A DNA stretch of 64,000 nucleotides from Massilia sp. Root351 (GTDB lineage: Bacteria > Pseudomonadota > Gammaproteobacteria > Burkholderiales > Burkholderiaceae_D): contig NZ_LMDJ01000031.1 in assembly GCF_001425045.1 (NCBI RefSeq), positions 341,231-405,230 of the forward strand, read 5' to 3'. Positions 13,092 through 21,713 of this stretch are shown piece by piece. A model generated the notes under the pieces. It ran no database searches. It was not told the origin of the DNA and was given only the letters and a program-made list of their open reading frames with translations. Numbering within the stretch: the first letter of the stretch is position 1; the number at the start of each line of letters is the position of its first letter. A program made the translations under genes and the position numbers.

Positions 13092-14849
13092 ATGTTGGCT
13101 AATATGAAGATCAAGAACCTGGTCGTAATCGCGCTGGCCATTCTGATTTCACTGATCATGGCGATCGGCGCGATGGGTATCTACAGCGCCAATCGCTCGG
13201 TCAACCTGCTCAAGGACGTCACCCTGAGCGATCAGGCCAACGCCAACGAGCGCAACGCCATACGGCTGGATATGGAAACCAGCCGCAGCCAGATCCTGCA
13301 GGCGCTGCAGCACAACACCGCATTCGAATGGTCCAAGCTGCACGACCATGCGCTCACCGTCCACTGGGGCATCATCGACGATGCCTCGGCGCGCGTGGCC
13401 AGGCGCTGGGAGCACTACCTGGGCAGCATCAAGTCCGAGGAAGAGAAAAAGCTGGCGCAGGACTGGTACGAGAAAAGCGCGGGCCTGGGGCTGGAGCACA
13501 TCAGGGCAGCCGCCACGGCGATCCGGGCCGACAAGTGGGATGACGCGGAGATGGTGCTGATCAAGAAGATCAACCCGTCTTACCGTGTCGGCGACGTGGC
13601 GCTGAAAGCGCTGGCCGAGTACAGCGACCAGCGCGGCAAGGTCAACGACGTGGCGGTGCAGGCGGGCCTGGACAGCGCGCGCACCACCACCATCGTGGTG
13701 CTGGTGGCGGGCGTGGCGTTGTCGGCGTTTGTCGGCATGCTGCTGGTGAAAGCCATTTCGGCACCGCTGCAGCAAGCCATGGATATCGCTATCCAGGTGG
13801 CCGACGGCGACCTGACCGGGCAGGTGGAACAGCGCAGCACCAGCGAGATTGGCTTGCTGCTGACGGCACTGGACAAGATGAAGACCAACCTGGCGGCCAT
13901 CGTGGCAGAGGTGCGCGGCAGCACCGACACCATCTCCAGCGCCTCCGGCCAGATCGCCGCCGGCAATATGGACTTGTCGGACCGCACCGGCCAGCAAGCC
14001 GGTTCGCTGGAGGAAACCGCGTCGTCAATGGAGGAACTCACCGGCACCGTCAAGCAGAACGCGGAAAATTCTCGCCAGGCCAATTTGCTGGCGCAGTCGG
14101 CCTCGGAAGTGGCCATCAAGGGCGGCGTGGTGGTGTCGCAAGTGGTGGACACCATGGGCTCGATCAACGATTCGTCCAAGAAGATCGTCGACATTATCGG
14201 CGTCATCGACGGCATCGCCTTCCAGACCAACATCCTTGCATTGAATGCTGCGGTTGAAGCGGCGCGGGCGGGCGAGCAGGGCAGGGGCTTCGCGGTGGTG
14301 GCCTCCGAAGTGCGCAACCTGGCGCAACGTTCGGCGGCGGCGGCCAAGGAGATCAAGGCCCTGATCGACGATTCGGTGGACAAGGTGGGCAGCGGCGCCA
14401 AGCTGGTGGACCAGGCCGGCGCCACGATGCAGGAGATCGTGACCAGCATCCAGCGCGTGACCAGCATCATGAGCGAGATCACGCAGGCCAGCCAGGAGCA
14501 GACCATGGGACTGGACCAGATCCATGCCGCCATCACGCAGATGGATGGCTTGACGCAGCAAAACGTGGCGCTGGTTGAGGAGGCAGCAGCCGCAGCCGAT
14601 TCCCTGAACGAGCGTGCCCAGGGCCTGACCCGCGTGGTCAGCGTGTTCAAGCTCGATGGCAGGCAGGCCGTTGCTTTTGCCCCTGCGGCTGGTTCGGTTC
14701 CCACCGCCAAGGTGCGCCCGCTGCCGGTCGCCAAGCCCGCCGCGCCGGTGCGCAAGCTGGCTGGCGGGCCGGTATCCAGGCCCGCCGCCAAGGCAATGCC
14801 GAAGCCGCGCGTCGCCAACGGCGCCGAAAGCGACTGGGAAGAGTTCTGA
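13092..14849 (+). CDS. methyl-accepting chemotaxis protein with CheR/CheB tether
   Basis: Chemoreceptor of 585 residues: TM1 near residues 8-30, a periplasmic four-helix-bundle-type sensor, TM2 near 195-215, a HAMP domain, and a signalling domain with the conserved hairpin around GIAFQTNILALNAAVEAARAGEQG. The C-terminus ends in ESDWEEF. This fits the xWxxF pentapeptide (NWETF in E. coli) that docks the methyltransferase CheR and methylesterase CheB. The ATG at 13092 follows AGGAG, 15 bases after carB, so co-transcription is possible. Ligand unknown. Confidence 0.92.
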   Translation: MLANMKIKNLVVIALAILISLIMAIGAMGIYSANRSVNLLKDVTLSDQANANERNAIRLDMETSRSQILQALQHNTAFEWSKLHDHALTVHWGIIDDASARVARRWEHYLGSIKSEEEKKLAQDWYEKSAGLGLEHIRAAATAIRADKWDDAEMVLIKKINPSYRVGDVALKALAEYSDQRGKVNDVAVQAGLDSARTTTIVVLVAGVALSAFVGMLLVKAISAPLQQAMDIAIQVADGDLTGQVEQRSTSEIGLLLTALDKMKTNLAAIVAEVRGSTDTISSASGQIAAGNMDLSDRTGQQAGSLEETASSMEELTGTVKQNAENSRQANLLAQSASEVAIKGGVVVSQVVDTMGSINDSSKKIVDIIGVIDGIAFQTNILALNAAVEAARAGEQGRGFAVVASEVRNLAQRSAAAAKEIKALIDDSVDKVGSGAKLVDQAGATMQEIVTSIQRVTSIMSEITQASQEQTMGLDQIHAAITQMDGLTQQNVALVEEAAAAADSLNERAQGLTRVVSVFKLDGRQAVAFAPAAGSVPTAKVRPLPVAKPAAPVRKLAGGPVSRPAAKAMPKPRVANGAESDWEEF

Positions 14850-14857
14850 CGCCCGGC

Positions 14858-15937
14858 TCAGAACTTGTGCGTAATGCCCACGCCGAAGCCTGACGGGTCC
14901 TGCCCGGCAGCCAAGCCCGGTACCGGGTTGGCGGACAGGTTGTACATGGCGCGGGCTTCGTTGCGCGTGCGGGTGTAGGCCGCCCAAAGCTCGCTGCGCC
15001 TGGACAAGGCATAGCCATAGCCTGCGGTGTACTGCGCCGCGCCCGTCCCCGGCCCTGGCTTGCCGGCGCCACCCACGCCCGTGGTGGCGTTGCCCTTGGT
15101 GTCCAGCGCGCGGGTCAGCGAGGCGCGCCAGATGTGCGGGCCGCTGTTGTGCGTGGCGGCCAGTTGCCAGGCGTTGCGGCTCAGGTGCTGGCCCGGCGCC
15201 GGCGCGTAGCGCAGCCGTTCGAAGGCGGCGCGCAGGCGGGTGCCGCCCAGACTGTAGGCCAGGCCCAGCTTGTGGCCGATGTCCTTGCCCTTGGTGGCGA
15301 AGTAGTCGCGGTGGCGTTCCACGCCATAGGCCAGGTAGAGTTTCTCATCCTCATACGTCACCAGGGCGGCCTCCATGCCGGGATTGGCGGCGCCATTCTT
15401 TTCTTCGCGCGCGCTGGCCGCCACGCGCGCATTCCAGCCCCTGTAGGACGGCGTCGAATACTGCACCAGGTTCTTCTGGCGGCGGTCGAACGAGGCCGGC
15501 ACCACGGCGTTGGCCGCCGTGGCAAAGCCATTCCCCATGATGGCGTTGGAGGCGAAGATACCCGCTGCAAAAGGGTCTATCGCATACACCGACGCATAGC
15601 GGTAGGGGGATTCCCATATCCCCAGCAGCACCTGGCCGAAGCTGCCGCGCAGGCCGACGGCGGTGTTGCGCGTGAAGTCCCCGCCGCCGCCGGTATCGAC
15701 CGCCACCGGCATTTCTATCTGGAAGAAGCCTTGCAGACCGCCGCCCAGGTCTTCCGTACCACGGAAACCGAGCACCGACAAGTCGTTCGATACCCGCTGC
15801 TGGCGGGCGCCGCCCGCAGCCACGCTCTCCACGTTGACTTTCAGGAAGCCGTAGATGCGCATGTTGTCCGCTGCGCGTGCGCCGCAGCTTGCGAATGCCG
15901 TTGCGCCTGCCAGCGCCGCGATGGCCCATCTCGTCAT
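14858..15937 (-). CDS. Gram-negative porin
   Basis: Outer-membrane trimeric beta-barrel porin of the burkholderial type, 359 residues. The start is set at MTRWAIAAL, which has GGAGGA upstream; four extra residues are possible. The signal peptide ends ...CGARA-A. The barrel opens with NMRIYGFLKVNVES and contains LGFRGTEDLGGGLQGFFQIE, and it ends with the C-terminal aromatic FGVGITHKF that BAM recognises. It is divergent from the VOC gene across a 147-base region with GTATAC operators, so it probably imports the cluster 1 substrate. Confidence 0.92.
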   Translation of the reverse strand: MTRWAIAALAGATAFASCGARAADNMRIYGFLKVNVESVAAGGARQQRVSNDLSVLGFRGTEDLGGGLQGFFQIEMPVAVDTGGGGDFTRNTAVGLRGSFGQVLLGIWESPYRYASVYAIDPFAAGIFASNAIMGNGFATAANAVVPASFDRRQKNLVQYSTPSYRGWNARVAASAREEKNGAANPGMEAALVTYEDEKLYLAYGVERHRDYFATKGKDIGHKLGLAYSLGGTRLRAAFERLRYAPAPGQHLSRNAWQLAATHNSGPHIWRASLTRALDTKGNATTGVGGAGKPGPGTGAAQYTAGYGYALSRRSELWAAYTRTRNEARAMYNLSANPVPGLAAGQDPSGFGVGITHKF

Positions 15938-15990
15938 GTTGTCCTCCATTGATGTTGGTGACCGCGATCATAGACGCTTGCTTTTCATCT

Positions 15991-16032
15991 GTATACATAT
16001 AAGTGTCCATGTATTTAAATGTATACATATAA
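15991..16032. promoter_or_regulatory. paired GTATAC operators in divergent promoter
   Basis: The 12-mer GTATACATATAA occurs at 15991-16002 and again at 16021-16032, exactly 30 bases apart (about three helical turns), between the divergent porin and VOC genes. The second copy sits in a perfect 10-bp palindrome, ATGTATACAT. A third GTATAC lies at 17579. The FCD-type GntR protein encoded at 25868 is the natural candidate ligand; that pairing is inference. Confidence 0.6.
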
Positions 16033-16084
16033 ATTTCACCTCGTTAGAATGGAGCGGCAGATCAACCACAACACTGGAGAAACC

Positions 16085-16576
16085 ATGAGCACCAAGCTGC
16101 GCCACATCGCCATTTCCGTTCCCGATCCATGGAAGACGGCCGAGTTTTACATCAACGCTTTCGGCTTCCGCAAGGTGGGCGAAACCGATTCCTCGCTTGC
16201 GCGCGGGGTGTACCTGAGCGACGGCGTGATGTCGATCGCGCTGCTGAACTACAAGACCGACGAGGCGGCGGGGGAGCGCGGCCGCGACTTCGTGGGCCTG
16301 CACCACATCGGCATGTGGGTCGACGAAATCGGCGCCGCGCGCGCCAGCGCGGAGGCAGCCGGCGGCACCTACTACATGGGCGAAGTGCCGGTGAAGGGCA
16401 ATATCTTCTATGAAGTGAAATACCGCGATCCGAACGGCGTGATCGTCGACCTGACCGACCATGGCTGGGGCGGCGCTGTGAAGGACGTGGGCGCCGACGC
16501 GAGCAGTGCCGGCCCCGCGTTGCGCAATCCGGACCTGGTTGCGGACCGCGCCGGGATCGTTGGCGGCGCTACGTAA
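16085..16576 (+). CDS. VOC-family (glyoxalase/dioxygenase fold) protein
   Basis: 163 residues with the paired beta-alpha-beta-beta-beta fold of the vicinal-oxygen-chelate family: RHIAISVPDPWKTAEFY opens the first module and LHHIGMWVDEI the second. Candidate metal ligands are the two His, with VIVDLTDH at the end of the second module in place of the usual Glu strand. It could be a lactoylglutathione-lyase-like isomerase or a single-domain extradiol dioxygenase. It is the first gene of cluster 1, divergent from the porin. Its 3' end overlaps the convergent dehydrogenase gene by 8 bases. Confidence 0.8.
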   Translation: MSTKLRHIAISVPDPWKTAEFYINAFGFRKVGETDSSLARGVYLSDGVMSIALLNYKTDEAAGERGRDFVGLHHIGMWVDEIGAARASAEAAGGTYYMGEVPVKGNIFYEVKYRDPNGVIVDLTDHGWGGAVKDVGADASSAGPALRNPDLVADRAGIVGGAT

Positions 16577-17531
16577 GCGCGTGCCGCAAGGCGCCGCCGG
16601 CGAAGTGTGCGGCGAGGTTGGCCAGCAGGACTTCATGCTGCGCCAGCTGCGCTTCCGGCGAGCGGCCCGAGATGTGCGGCGTCAGGATCAGCGTATCCAG
16701 CAGGGCTGCTCCCGGCGGCAGTGCCGGTTCGTTCTCGATCACGTCCAGCGCCGCGCCGGCGATGGTTCGCCGCTCGAGCGCCTGCATCAGCGCCGCGGTA
16801 TCCACCACGCTCCCGCGCGCGATATTGACCAGGAAGCCCTGCGGCCCAAGCGCTTCCAGAACGTTGGCATTCACCAGGTGCCGCGTGGCGGCGCCGCCGG
16901 GGCAGGCCAGCACCAGGTAATCGCTCGCGCGCGCCAGTTCCAGCACGCTGGCCACGTGCCGGTAAGGCAGCTGCGGCCTGGCGCTGCGCGTGGTGTAGGC
17001 GATCTCCATGTCGAATGCCGCTGCCCGCCGCGCAATCAGCGCGCCGATATTCCCCATGCCGACAATGCCCAGCCGCTTGCCGTGCACGGCGGGCCGCGCC
17101 ATGCGGTGCGCCAGCCAATGGCCTTCCTTCACGGCCCGGTCCAGGCCCGGAAGGCCGCGCGCGCTGGCGAGCATCAGCGCCAGCGCATGGTCCGCCACGG
17201 TGGCGTTGTTCACGCCCGGCGCATGCGTCACCGCGATCCCGCGCGCATCGGCTGCCGCCAGGTTGATGTTCTCGTAGCCGGCGCCGTAGCTGCACACCAG
17301 CCGCAGCGCCGGCAGCGCGTCCATCTGCGCCGCCGACAGGCCCGTGCTGCCGTTGGTGATGACCACGCGCACGCCCGCCAGTTGCGCGGCAGTGTCGCGC
17401 GCCAGCCGCTCCAGCGCGGCCGCTTCCGGCAACACGGCCATGGGCCAGCAGCTCTGTATTTGTTCCACAAACGGCGCCGCCATGCTGATCAGCAGGAGCA
17501 CCTGCGGCTTCATCGCCAAGTCCATTTTCAT
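16569..17531 (-). CDS. D-2-hydroxyacid dehydrogenase (NAD-dependent)
   Basis: 320 residues of the D-isomer-specific 2-hydroxyacid dehydrogenase family (hydroxypyruvate/glyoxylate-reductase-like). The NAD site is GIVGMGNIG. The catalytic triad is seen as Arg in NIARGSVVD, Glu in DVIENEP and His in TPHISGRS. There are three candidate starts (MKMDLAMKP); the Shine-Dalgarno-like GGGGG fits the second methionine (17525) better than the first. It points against the rest of cluster 1 and shares a ~100-base promoter region with the FAH gene. It would reduce a 2-keto acid formed in the pathway, or oxidise the hydroxyacid. Confidence 0.88.
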   Translation of the reverse strand: MKMDLAMKPQVLLLISMAAPFVEQIQSCWPMAVLPEAAALERLARDTAAQLAGVRVVITNGSTGLSAAQMDALPALRLVCSYGAGYENINLAAADARGIAVTHAPGVNNATVADHALALMLASARGLPGLDRAVKEGHWLAHRMARPAVHGKRLGIVGMGNIGALIARRAAAFDMEIAYTTRSARPQLPYRHVASVLELARASDYLVLACPGGAATRHLVNANVLEALGPQGFLVNIARGSVVDTAALMQALERRTIAGAALDVIENEPALPPGAALLDTLILTPHISGRSPEAQLAQHEVLLANLAAHFAGGALRHALT

Positions 17532-17576
17532 CCCCCATGTTTTAAGTGAGGAAAATTTTCACACATTTAACTTGCT

Positions 17577-17584
17577 ATGTATAC
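17577..17584. promoter_or_regulatory. GTATAC operator upstream of the FAH operon
   Basis: ATGTATAC at 17577-17584, 45 bases ahead of the FAH-family start and between that gene and the divergent dehydrogenase. It matches the core of the two sites at 15991 and 16021 (TGTATACnnAT), suggesting one regulator for both transcription units of cluster 1. Confidence 0.5.
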
Positions 17585-17628
17585 GGATAGATATTATCGT
17601 ATTCCTATCAACAACAAGGAGGCAGACA

Positions 17629-18594
17629 ATGTGGCATGCAATCGCAAGATATGAACTGAAGCAGGGCGGAGCGGGCGCCAAGCTGGCGCTGGTGGTGGGC
17701 GGGGCGCTGTACGACGTCGGTCAGTTGGTGGAGGCGGGGGCGCTGGGCGTGGCCGGCAACCAGCCGCGCGTGGCGGCGGACCTGAACGCTGCGCTGGCCG
17801 ACTGGAGCGCGGCCGCGCCGCTGTTCAGCCAGATGGCGCATGCCTTGCCCGAGCTGCTGCGCGCGGGCCGCGTGGCGGCGCTGCCGCCGCAGTCCTACCG
17901 CATTGGCGTGCCGTACACGCCGGGCCGCATCTTCGGCGCCGCGTCCAACTTTTACGAGCACGCCCGCGAAATGGGCACCGAACTGGCACCGCGCGAGGAA
18001 AGCGCGCCGTTTTGCTTCATGAAGGCGGAAACCAGCATTACCGCCACCGATACCGACGTGGTCATGCCGGCCGATACGGAGAAGCTGGACTGGGAAGTGG
18101 AACTGGGCGTCATCATTGGCAAAACCTGCCGCAACGTCAGCGTGGAAGAGGCATACGACACCATCGCCGGCTACACGGTGTTCAACGACGTCACCGCGCG
18201 CGACCTGAACCGCCGCAGCGACTACCCCTTCAAGCACGACTGGTTCCGCGGCAAAAGCCACGACACTTTCGGCCCCATCGGCCCCTGGGTGGTGCCGCGC
18301 GCCTGCATCGAACGTGCGCAAGGCCTGCGCCTGCAGCTCTCTGTGAACGGCGAGATGATGCAGGACGATACCGCCGACGCCATGATCTTCAACATTGCCG
18401 AGCAGATCGCCTACCTGTCCGGCATGCTGACGCTGAAGCCGGGCGACCTGCTGGCCACCGGCACGCCGAACGGCGTGGGCATGGGGCGCGGGGTCTACCT
18501 GAAACCCGGCGACGAGATGGTGGCGACCATCGAAAGCATCGGCAGCATTCGCAACCGCGTGGTTGCGGCGCCTGCGCGCAAGGAGGCCGCATGA
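17629..18594 (+). CDS. fumarylacetoacetate hydrolase family protein
   Basis: 321 residues. The C-terminal ~210 carry the FAH fold: GRIFGAASNFYEH, a metal-site WEVELGVIIG, NDVTARDLN, KSHDTFGPIGPW and GDLLATGTPNGVG. Relatives hydrolyse or decarboxylate 1,3-diketo acids after ring cleavage, or isomerise hydroxymuconate-type products. It starts at the ATG following AAGGAGG; the longer frame upstream covers the promoter. The stop overlaps the next start (ATGA), so it heads the ABC-importer operon. The substrate is probably the ring-cleavage product of the cluster; not assignable. Confidence 0.88.
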   Translation: MWHAIARYELKQGGAGAKLALVVGGALYDVGQLVEAGALGVAGNQPRVAADLNAALADWSAAAPLFSQMAHALPELLRAGRVAALPPQSYRIGVPYTPGRIFGAASNFYEHAREMGTELAPREESAPFCFMKAETSITATDTDVVMPADTEKLDWEVELGVIIGKTCRNVSVEEAYDTIAGYTVFNDVTARDLNRRSDYPFKHDWFRGKSHDTFGPIGPWVVPRACIERAQGLRLQLSVNGEMMQDDTADAMIFNIAEQIAYLSGMLTLKPGDLLATGTPNGVGMGRGVYLKPGDEMVATIESIGSIRNRVVAAPARKEAA

Positions 18595-19598
18595 GGTCCC
18601 GGCGCCTGCTGCGCCGCGCCGTCACGGCTACGGCCGCCGCTGCCGCCATGGCCGGCGCCGCGCCTGTGCTGGCAGCGGACACGGTGCGCTTCAACCTGGC
18701 CTGGCTGCCGCAGGGCAGCACCAGCGGCGTACTGGTGGCCATCGCCAAGGGCTATTACGCCGAGGCGGGGCTGGACGTGAGCGCCACGCGAGGCTACGGC
18801 GGCCAGCGCACCGTGAATGAGGTGGACCAGGGCCTGTTCGAGTTCGGCTACGGCGATCCGATCAGCGTGATGCTGAACCGCGCGCAGGGCGGCAAGACCG
18901 TCATGGTTGGCGCCATCAACACGCGCTGGCCTGCGGCGCTGTGCTACGTCGAAAAGCCGAACCGCAAGATCAAGACCATCGCCGACCTGAAAGGCCTGGT
19001 CATCGGAGGCGGCGCCGCATCGCCGCTGCACAACGTCATTCCGGCCTGGCTGGCGGCCAATAACCTGCCGCCGGAGCACGTAAAGCTGCTGCGCCTTGAT
19101 CCCGCCGTCATCAACACGGCTTTCCTGGACGGCTCGATCGACCTGGCCGAATGCTGGGAAGGCGCCAACAAGCCGGTGCTGGAGCGGATGGCGCAGAAGA
19201 ACGACATCAGGATCGGCGCGCTGCGCTACCGCGACTTCAAGCTGAACTTGTACGGCAACGGCATCGTCACCAGCGAAAAGCTGATCGCTTCCAATCCGGA
19301 CCTGGTAAAGCGCTTCGTGGCGGCCACTTACCGGGGCTACGAGTACCAGGCGAAGAACCCGGCCGAGGCAGTGGAGTTGATCGCCCGCCAGCAGAAGCTG
19401 ATCGACAAGTCCGTGCTGCGCCAGCAGATCGAGGAGACCAGCGAATTGATGCATGCGCCGGAAGCGGGCGCGAAGAAGACCGGCTGGATGCACGACGAGC
19501 GCATGCAGGCCACCGCGGACTTCGTGAAGAAAGCTTTCAGCGTGACCGCACCGGTGAAGACGTCCGAAATCTATACCAACCGTTTTGTAGGAGAGTGA
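18591..19598 (+). CDS. NMT1/THI5-like ABC transporter substrate-binding protein
   Basis: Periplasmic solute receptor, 335 residues. The N-terminus is Arg-rich then Ala-rich (RSRRLLRRAVTATAAA...), a Sec or possibly Tat signal ending VLA-AD. The mature part begins VRFNLAWLPQGSTSG and has AIAKGYYAEAGLDV, the opening typical of the SsuA/THI5 (NitT/TauT) class, which binds sulfonates, nitrate or thiamine-type pyrimidines. ATGA overlap with the FAH gene. The permease and ATPase follow after one VOC gene. Ligand unknown; the family leans to small N- or S-containing organics. Confidence 0.88.
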   Translation: MRSRRLLRRAVTATAAAAAMAGAAPVLAADTVRFNLAWLPQGSTSGVLVAIAKGYYAEAGLDVSATRGYGGQRTVNEVDQGLFEFGYGDPISVMLNRAQGGKTVMVGAINTRWPAALCYVEKPNRKIKTIADLKGLVIGGGAASPLHNVIPAWLAANNLPPEHVKLLRLDPAVINTAFLDGSIDLAECWEGANKPVLERMAQKNDIRIGALRYRDFKLNLYGNGIVTSEKLIASNPDLVKRFVAATYRGYEYQAKNPAEAVELIARQQKLIDKSVLRQQIEETSELMHAPEAGAKKTGWMHDERMQATADFVKKAFSVTAPVKTSEIYTNRFVGE

Positions 19599-19599
19599 G

Positions 19600-20142
19600 A
19601 TGGAAAAGCTGCGTCCCAAAAAACTCGGGCACCTGGTGCTGATGGTGCGCGACATCCACAAGTCCGCGCGCTTTTATACGGAAGTGGTGGGCCTGACCGT
19701 GTCCGACTGGATCGGCGACCAGATGGTGTTCCTGCGTGCAGGCCAGGACCACCACGACCTGGCGCTGTCGCAAATCCCGCCCGGTTCGCCCGGCATGGAC
19801 GACCTGCCGCACTATGGCCGTCCCGGCATGGAGCACTTCTCCTATCTGGTGGAAGACCGTGCCGAGATCGACCGCACGGTGGAAGTACTGAAGGCGCACG
19901 GCGTGGAGATCGTGCGCGGCATCGGCAAGCACGGCCCGGGCGAGAACCTGTTCCTGGTCTTCAAGGACCCGGACGGCAACAACGTGGAAGTGTATTGCGA
20001 AATGACGCAGATTGCCCCAGGCAGCGGGTACGAAGCCAAGGTCTGGGAGCGCACCATCGAGTCCTTCGACCAGTACCGTTTCAAGCATTTCGTGGTGCCG
20101 CCGCCGCAGGCGGTGGTGGATGCGAAGTCCGGCAAGAGCTGA
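19600..20142 (+). CDS. VOC-family extradiol-dioxygenase-like protein
   Basis: 180 residues. GHLVLMVRDIHKSARFY starts module one, GMEHFSYLVEDRAEI starts module two, and NNVEVYCEM gives the Glu ligand, so a His-His-Glu metal triad is present, as in type I extradiol dioxygenases such as catechol 2,3-dioxygenase. It is a likely ring-cleaving candidate for cluster 1. It is inserted between the ABC receptor and permease genes, one base after the former's stop, and ends 9 bases before the latter. A ~40-residue C-terminal tail with ERTIESFDQYRFKHF is unusual for a short VOC protein. Confidence 0.83.
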   Translation: MEKLRPKKLGHLVLMVRDIHKSARFYTEVVGLTVSDWIGDQMVFLRAGQDHHDLALSQIPPGSPGMDDLPHYGRPGMEHFSYLVEDRAEIDRTVEVLKAHGVEIVRGIGKHGPGENLFLVFKDPDGNNVEVYCEMTQIAPGSGYEAKVWERTIESFDQYRFKHFVVPPPQAVVDAKSGKS

Positions 20143-20151
20143 GGAGGGCAC

Positions 20152-20895
20152 ATGAAACGGACCATGGAAACGGTGCTGTTCTGGGGCGCGTTCGCGCTCC
20201 TGTGGGAATACGGCGTGGCGCTGAGCGGCGTGCGCAGCTACCTGATGCCGCCGCTGAGCAAGGTATTGGCGGCGGGCTGGGAGCAGCGCGAGCTGCTGCT
20301 GGCCGAATGCTGGGTCACGCTGCTGGAAGTGCTGGCCGGCTTCGCGCTGGCCGTGGTGGGCGGCGTGGTGCTGGGCGTGGCGATCCATTTCAACGGCTTC
20401 GCGCGGCGCACGCTGTATCCCTTCATCACGGCGCTGCAAAGCATGCCGAAGATTGCGCTGGCGCCGCTGATGATCGTGTGGTTCGGCTACGGCTTCGCGT
20501 CAAAGCTAGCATCCACCTTCCTGTTCGCCTTCTTCCCGCTGGTGATCGCCACCCTGGGCGGACTGTCGGGCATTGCCGCCAACCTGGACGAGCACTTTCG
20601 TGCACTGGGCGCGTCGCGCTGGGACACCTTGCTGCGCCTGCAGTTGCCGTCCGCGCTGCCCAGCTTCGTGGACGGCGTGAAGATCGCCATGCCGCTGGCG
20701 GTGATCGGCGCCATCGTCGGTGAGTTCATTGGCGCGGAAAAGGGACTGGGACACTTGATGACGCTGGCCACGGCCAACGCCCAGACGGATCTGATGTTTG
20801 CCGCCATCCTGGCGATCACGCTGCTGGCCAGTTTGCTGTACTGGGCGGTGGAAGTGGCGTCGCGCGCGGTGTGGTGGAGGGGGAAAGCGGTATGA
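20152..20895 (+). CDS. ABC transporter permease (NitT/TauT type)
   Basis: Inner-membrane permease, 247 residues, about six hydrophobic helices. It has the BPD_transp_1 EAA-type loop (ALGASRWDTLLRLQLPSALP) that contacts the ATPase, and SMPKIALAPLMIVWFGYG as in SsuC/TauC. The ATG follows GAGGAGGG. Its stop overlaps the ATPase start (ATGA). Partner of the receptor encoded at 18591. Confidence 0.92.
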   Translation: MKRTMETVLFWGAFALLWEYGVALSGVRSYLMPPLSKVLAAGWEQRELLLAECWVTLLEVLAGFALAVVGGVVLGVAIHFNGFARRTLYPFITALQSMPKIALAPLMIVWFGYGFASKLASTFLFAFFPLVIATLGGLSGIAANLDEHFRALGASRWDTLLRLQLPSALPSFVDGVKIAMPLAVIGAIVGEFIGAEKGLGHLMTLATANAQTDLMFAAILAITLLASLLYWAVEVASRAVWWRGKAV

Positions 20896-21713
20896 ACCTG
20901 AAGATAATGAACAAGCCGGATGAGCTGGCGCAGGCGGCGGCCGGCGCGGCCTGCCAACCGGAAGTCATACGGGTGGCCAATGTGGTGAAGCGCTTTCCGG
21001 GCAAGCAGTCGGTCAACGCGCTGGAGGACGTGTCGCTGGCGGTACGCGACCGTGAGTTTGTCTCCATCCTCGGCCCCAGCGGCTGCGGCAAAAGCACCTT
21101 GCTGCGCATCGTGGCGGGCCTGGTGCCGCACAGTGAAGGGCTGGTGCAAGTGTGCAACCGCGCCATGGTGCAGCCGGTGCCGGAGATCGGCGTGGTTTTC
21201 CAGGCCAGCAATATGCTGCCATGGCTGACCGTGGAGCAGAACATGCTGCTCGGCGCGGAGTTGCGCAAGCTGCCCCGAGAGGCGCTGGCCGCCAAGGTGC
21301 GCGAGCTGGTGCGCACGCTGGGCCTGTCCGGTTTCGAGAACAGCTATCCGCACCAGCTGTCGGGCGGCATGCGGCAGCGCGCCTCCATCGGCCAGATCCT
21401 GGCGCTGGACCCGAAGATCTTGCTGATGGACGAACCGTTCGGCGCGTTGGACGCCTTGACGCGCGACCTGCTCAACGTGGAGCTGCTGCGCATCTGGCAG
21501 GAGCACATGAAGACGGTGCTGCTGGTCACGCACAGCATCCAGGAGGCGGTGTTCCTGTCGGACCGGGTGCTGGTGATGTCCGGTCGTCCGGGCCGCATCA
21601 TCCACGATATCCGCATCGACCTGCCGCGCCCGCGCAGGCCGGAGCACGTGAAAACCAACCCGCGCTATGGCGAATACATCGCCCAGCTGAGCCAGATCAT
21701 GGGGGTGTATTGA
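20892..21713 (+). CDS. ABC transporter ATPase (NitT/TauT type)
   Basis: 273 residues. Walker A is GPSGCGKST, the signature LSGGMRQRASIGQ, Walker B ILLMDEPFGALDALT, and the switch His is in VLLVTHSIQEA. It matches SsuB/TauB-type importers energising the permease at 20152. The start is the ATG overlapping the permease stop; seven more codons are open upstream, but these are inside the permease gene. It overlaps the hydrolase start by TGATG. Confidence 0.93.
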   Translation: MNLKIMNKPDELAQAAAGAACQPEVIRVANVVKRFPGKQSVNALEDVSLAVRDREFVSILGPSGCGKSTLLRIVAGLVPHSEGLVQVCNRAMVQPVPEIGVVFQASNMLPWLTVEQNMLLGAELRKLPREALAAKVRELVRTLGLSGFENSYPHQLSGGMRQRASIGQILALDPKILLMDEPFGALDALTRDLLNVELLRIWQEHMKTVLLVTHSIQEAVFLSDRVLVMSGRPGRIIHDIRIDLPRPRRPEHVKTNPRYGEYIAQLSQIMGVY

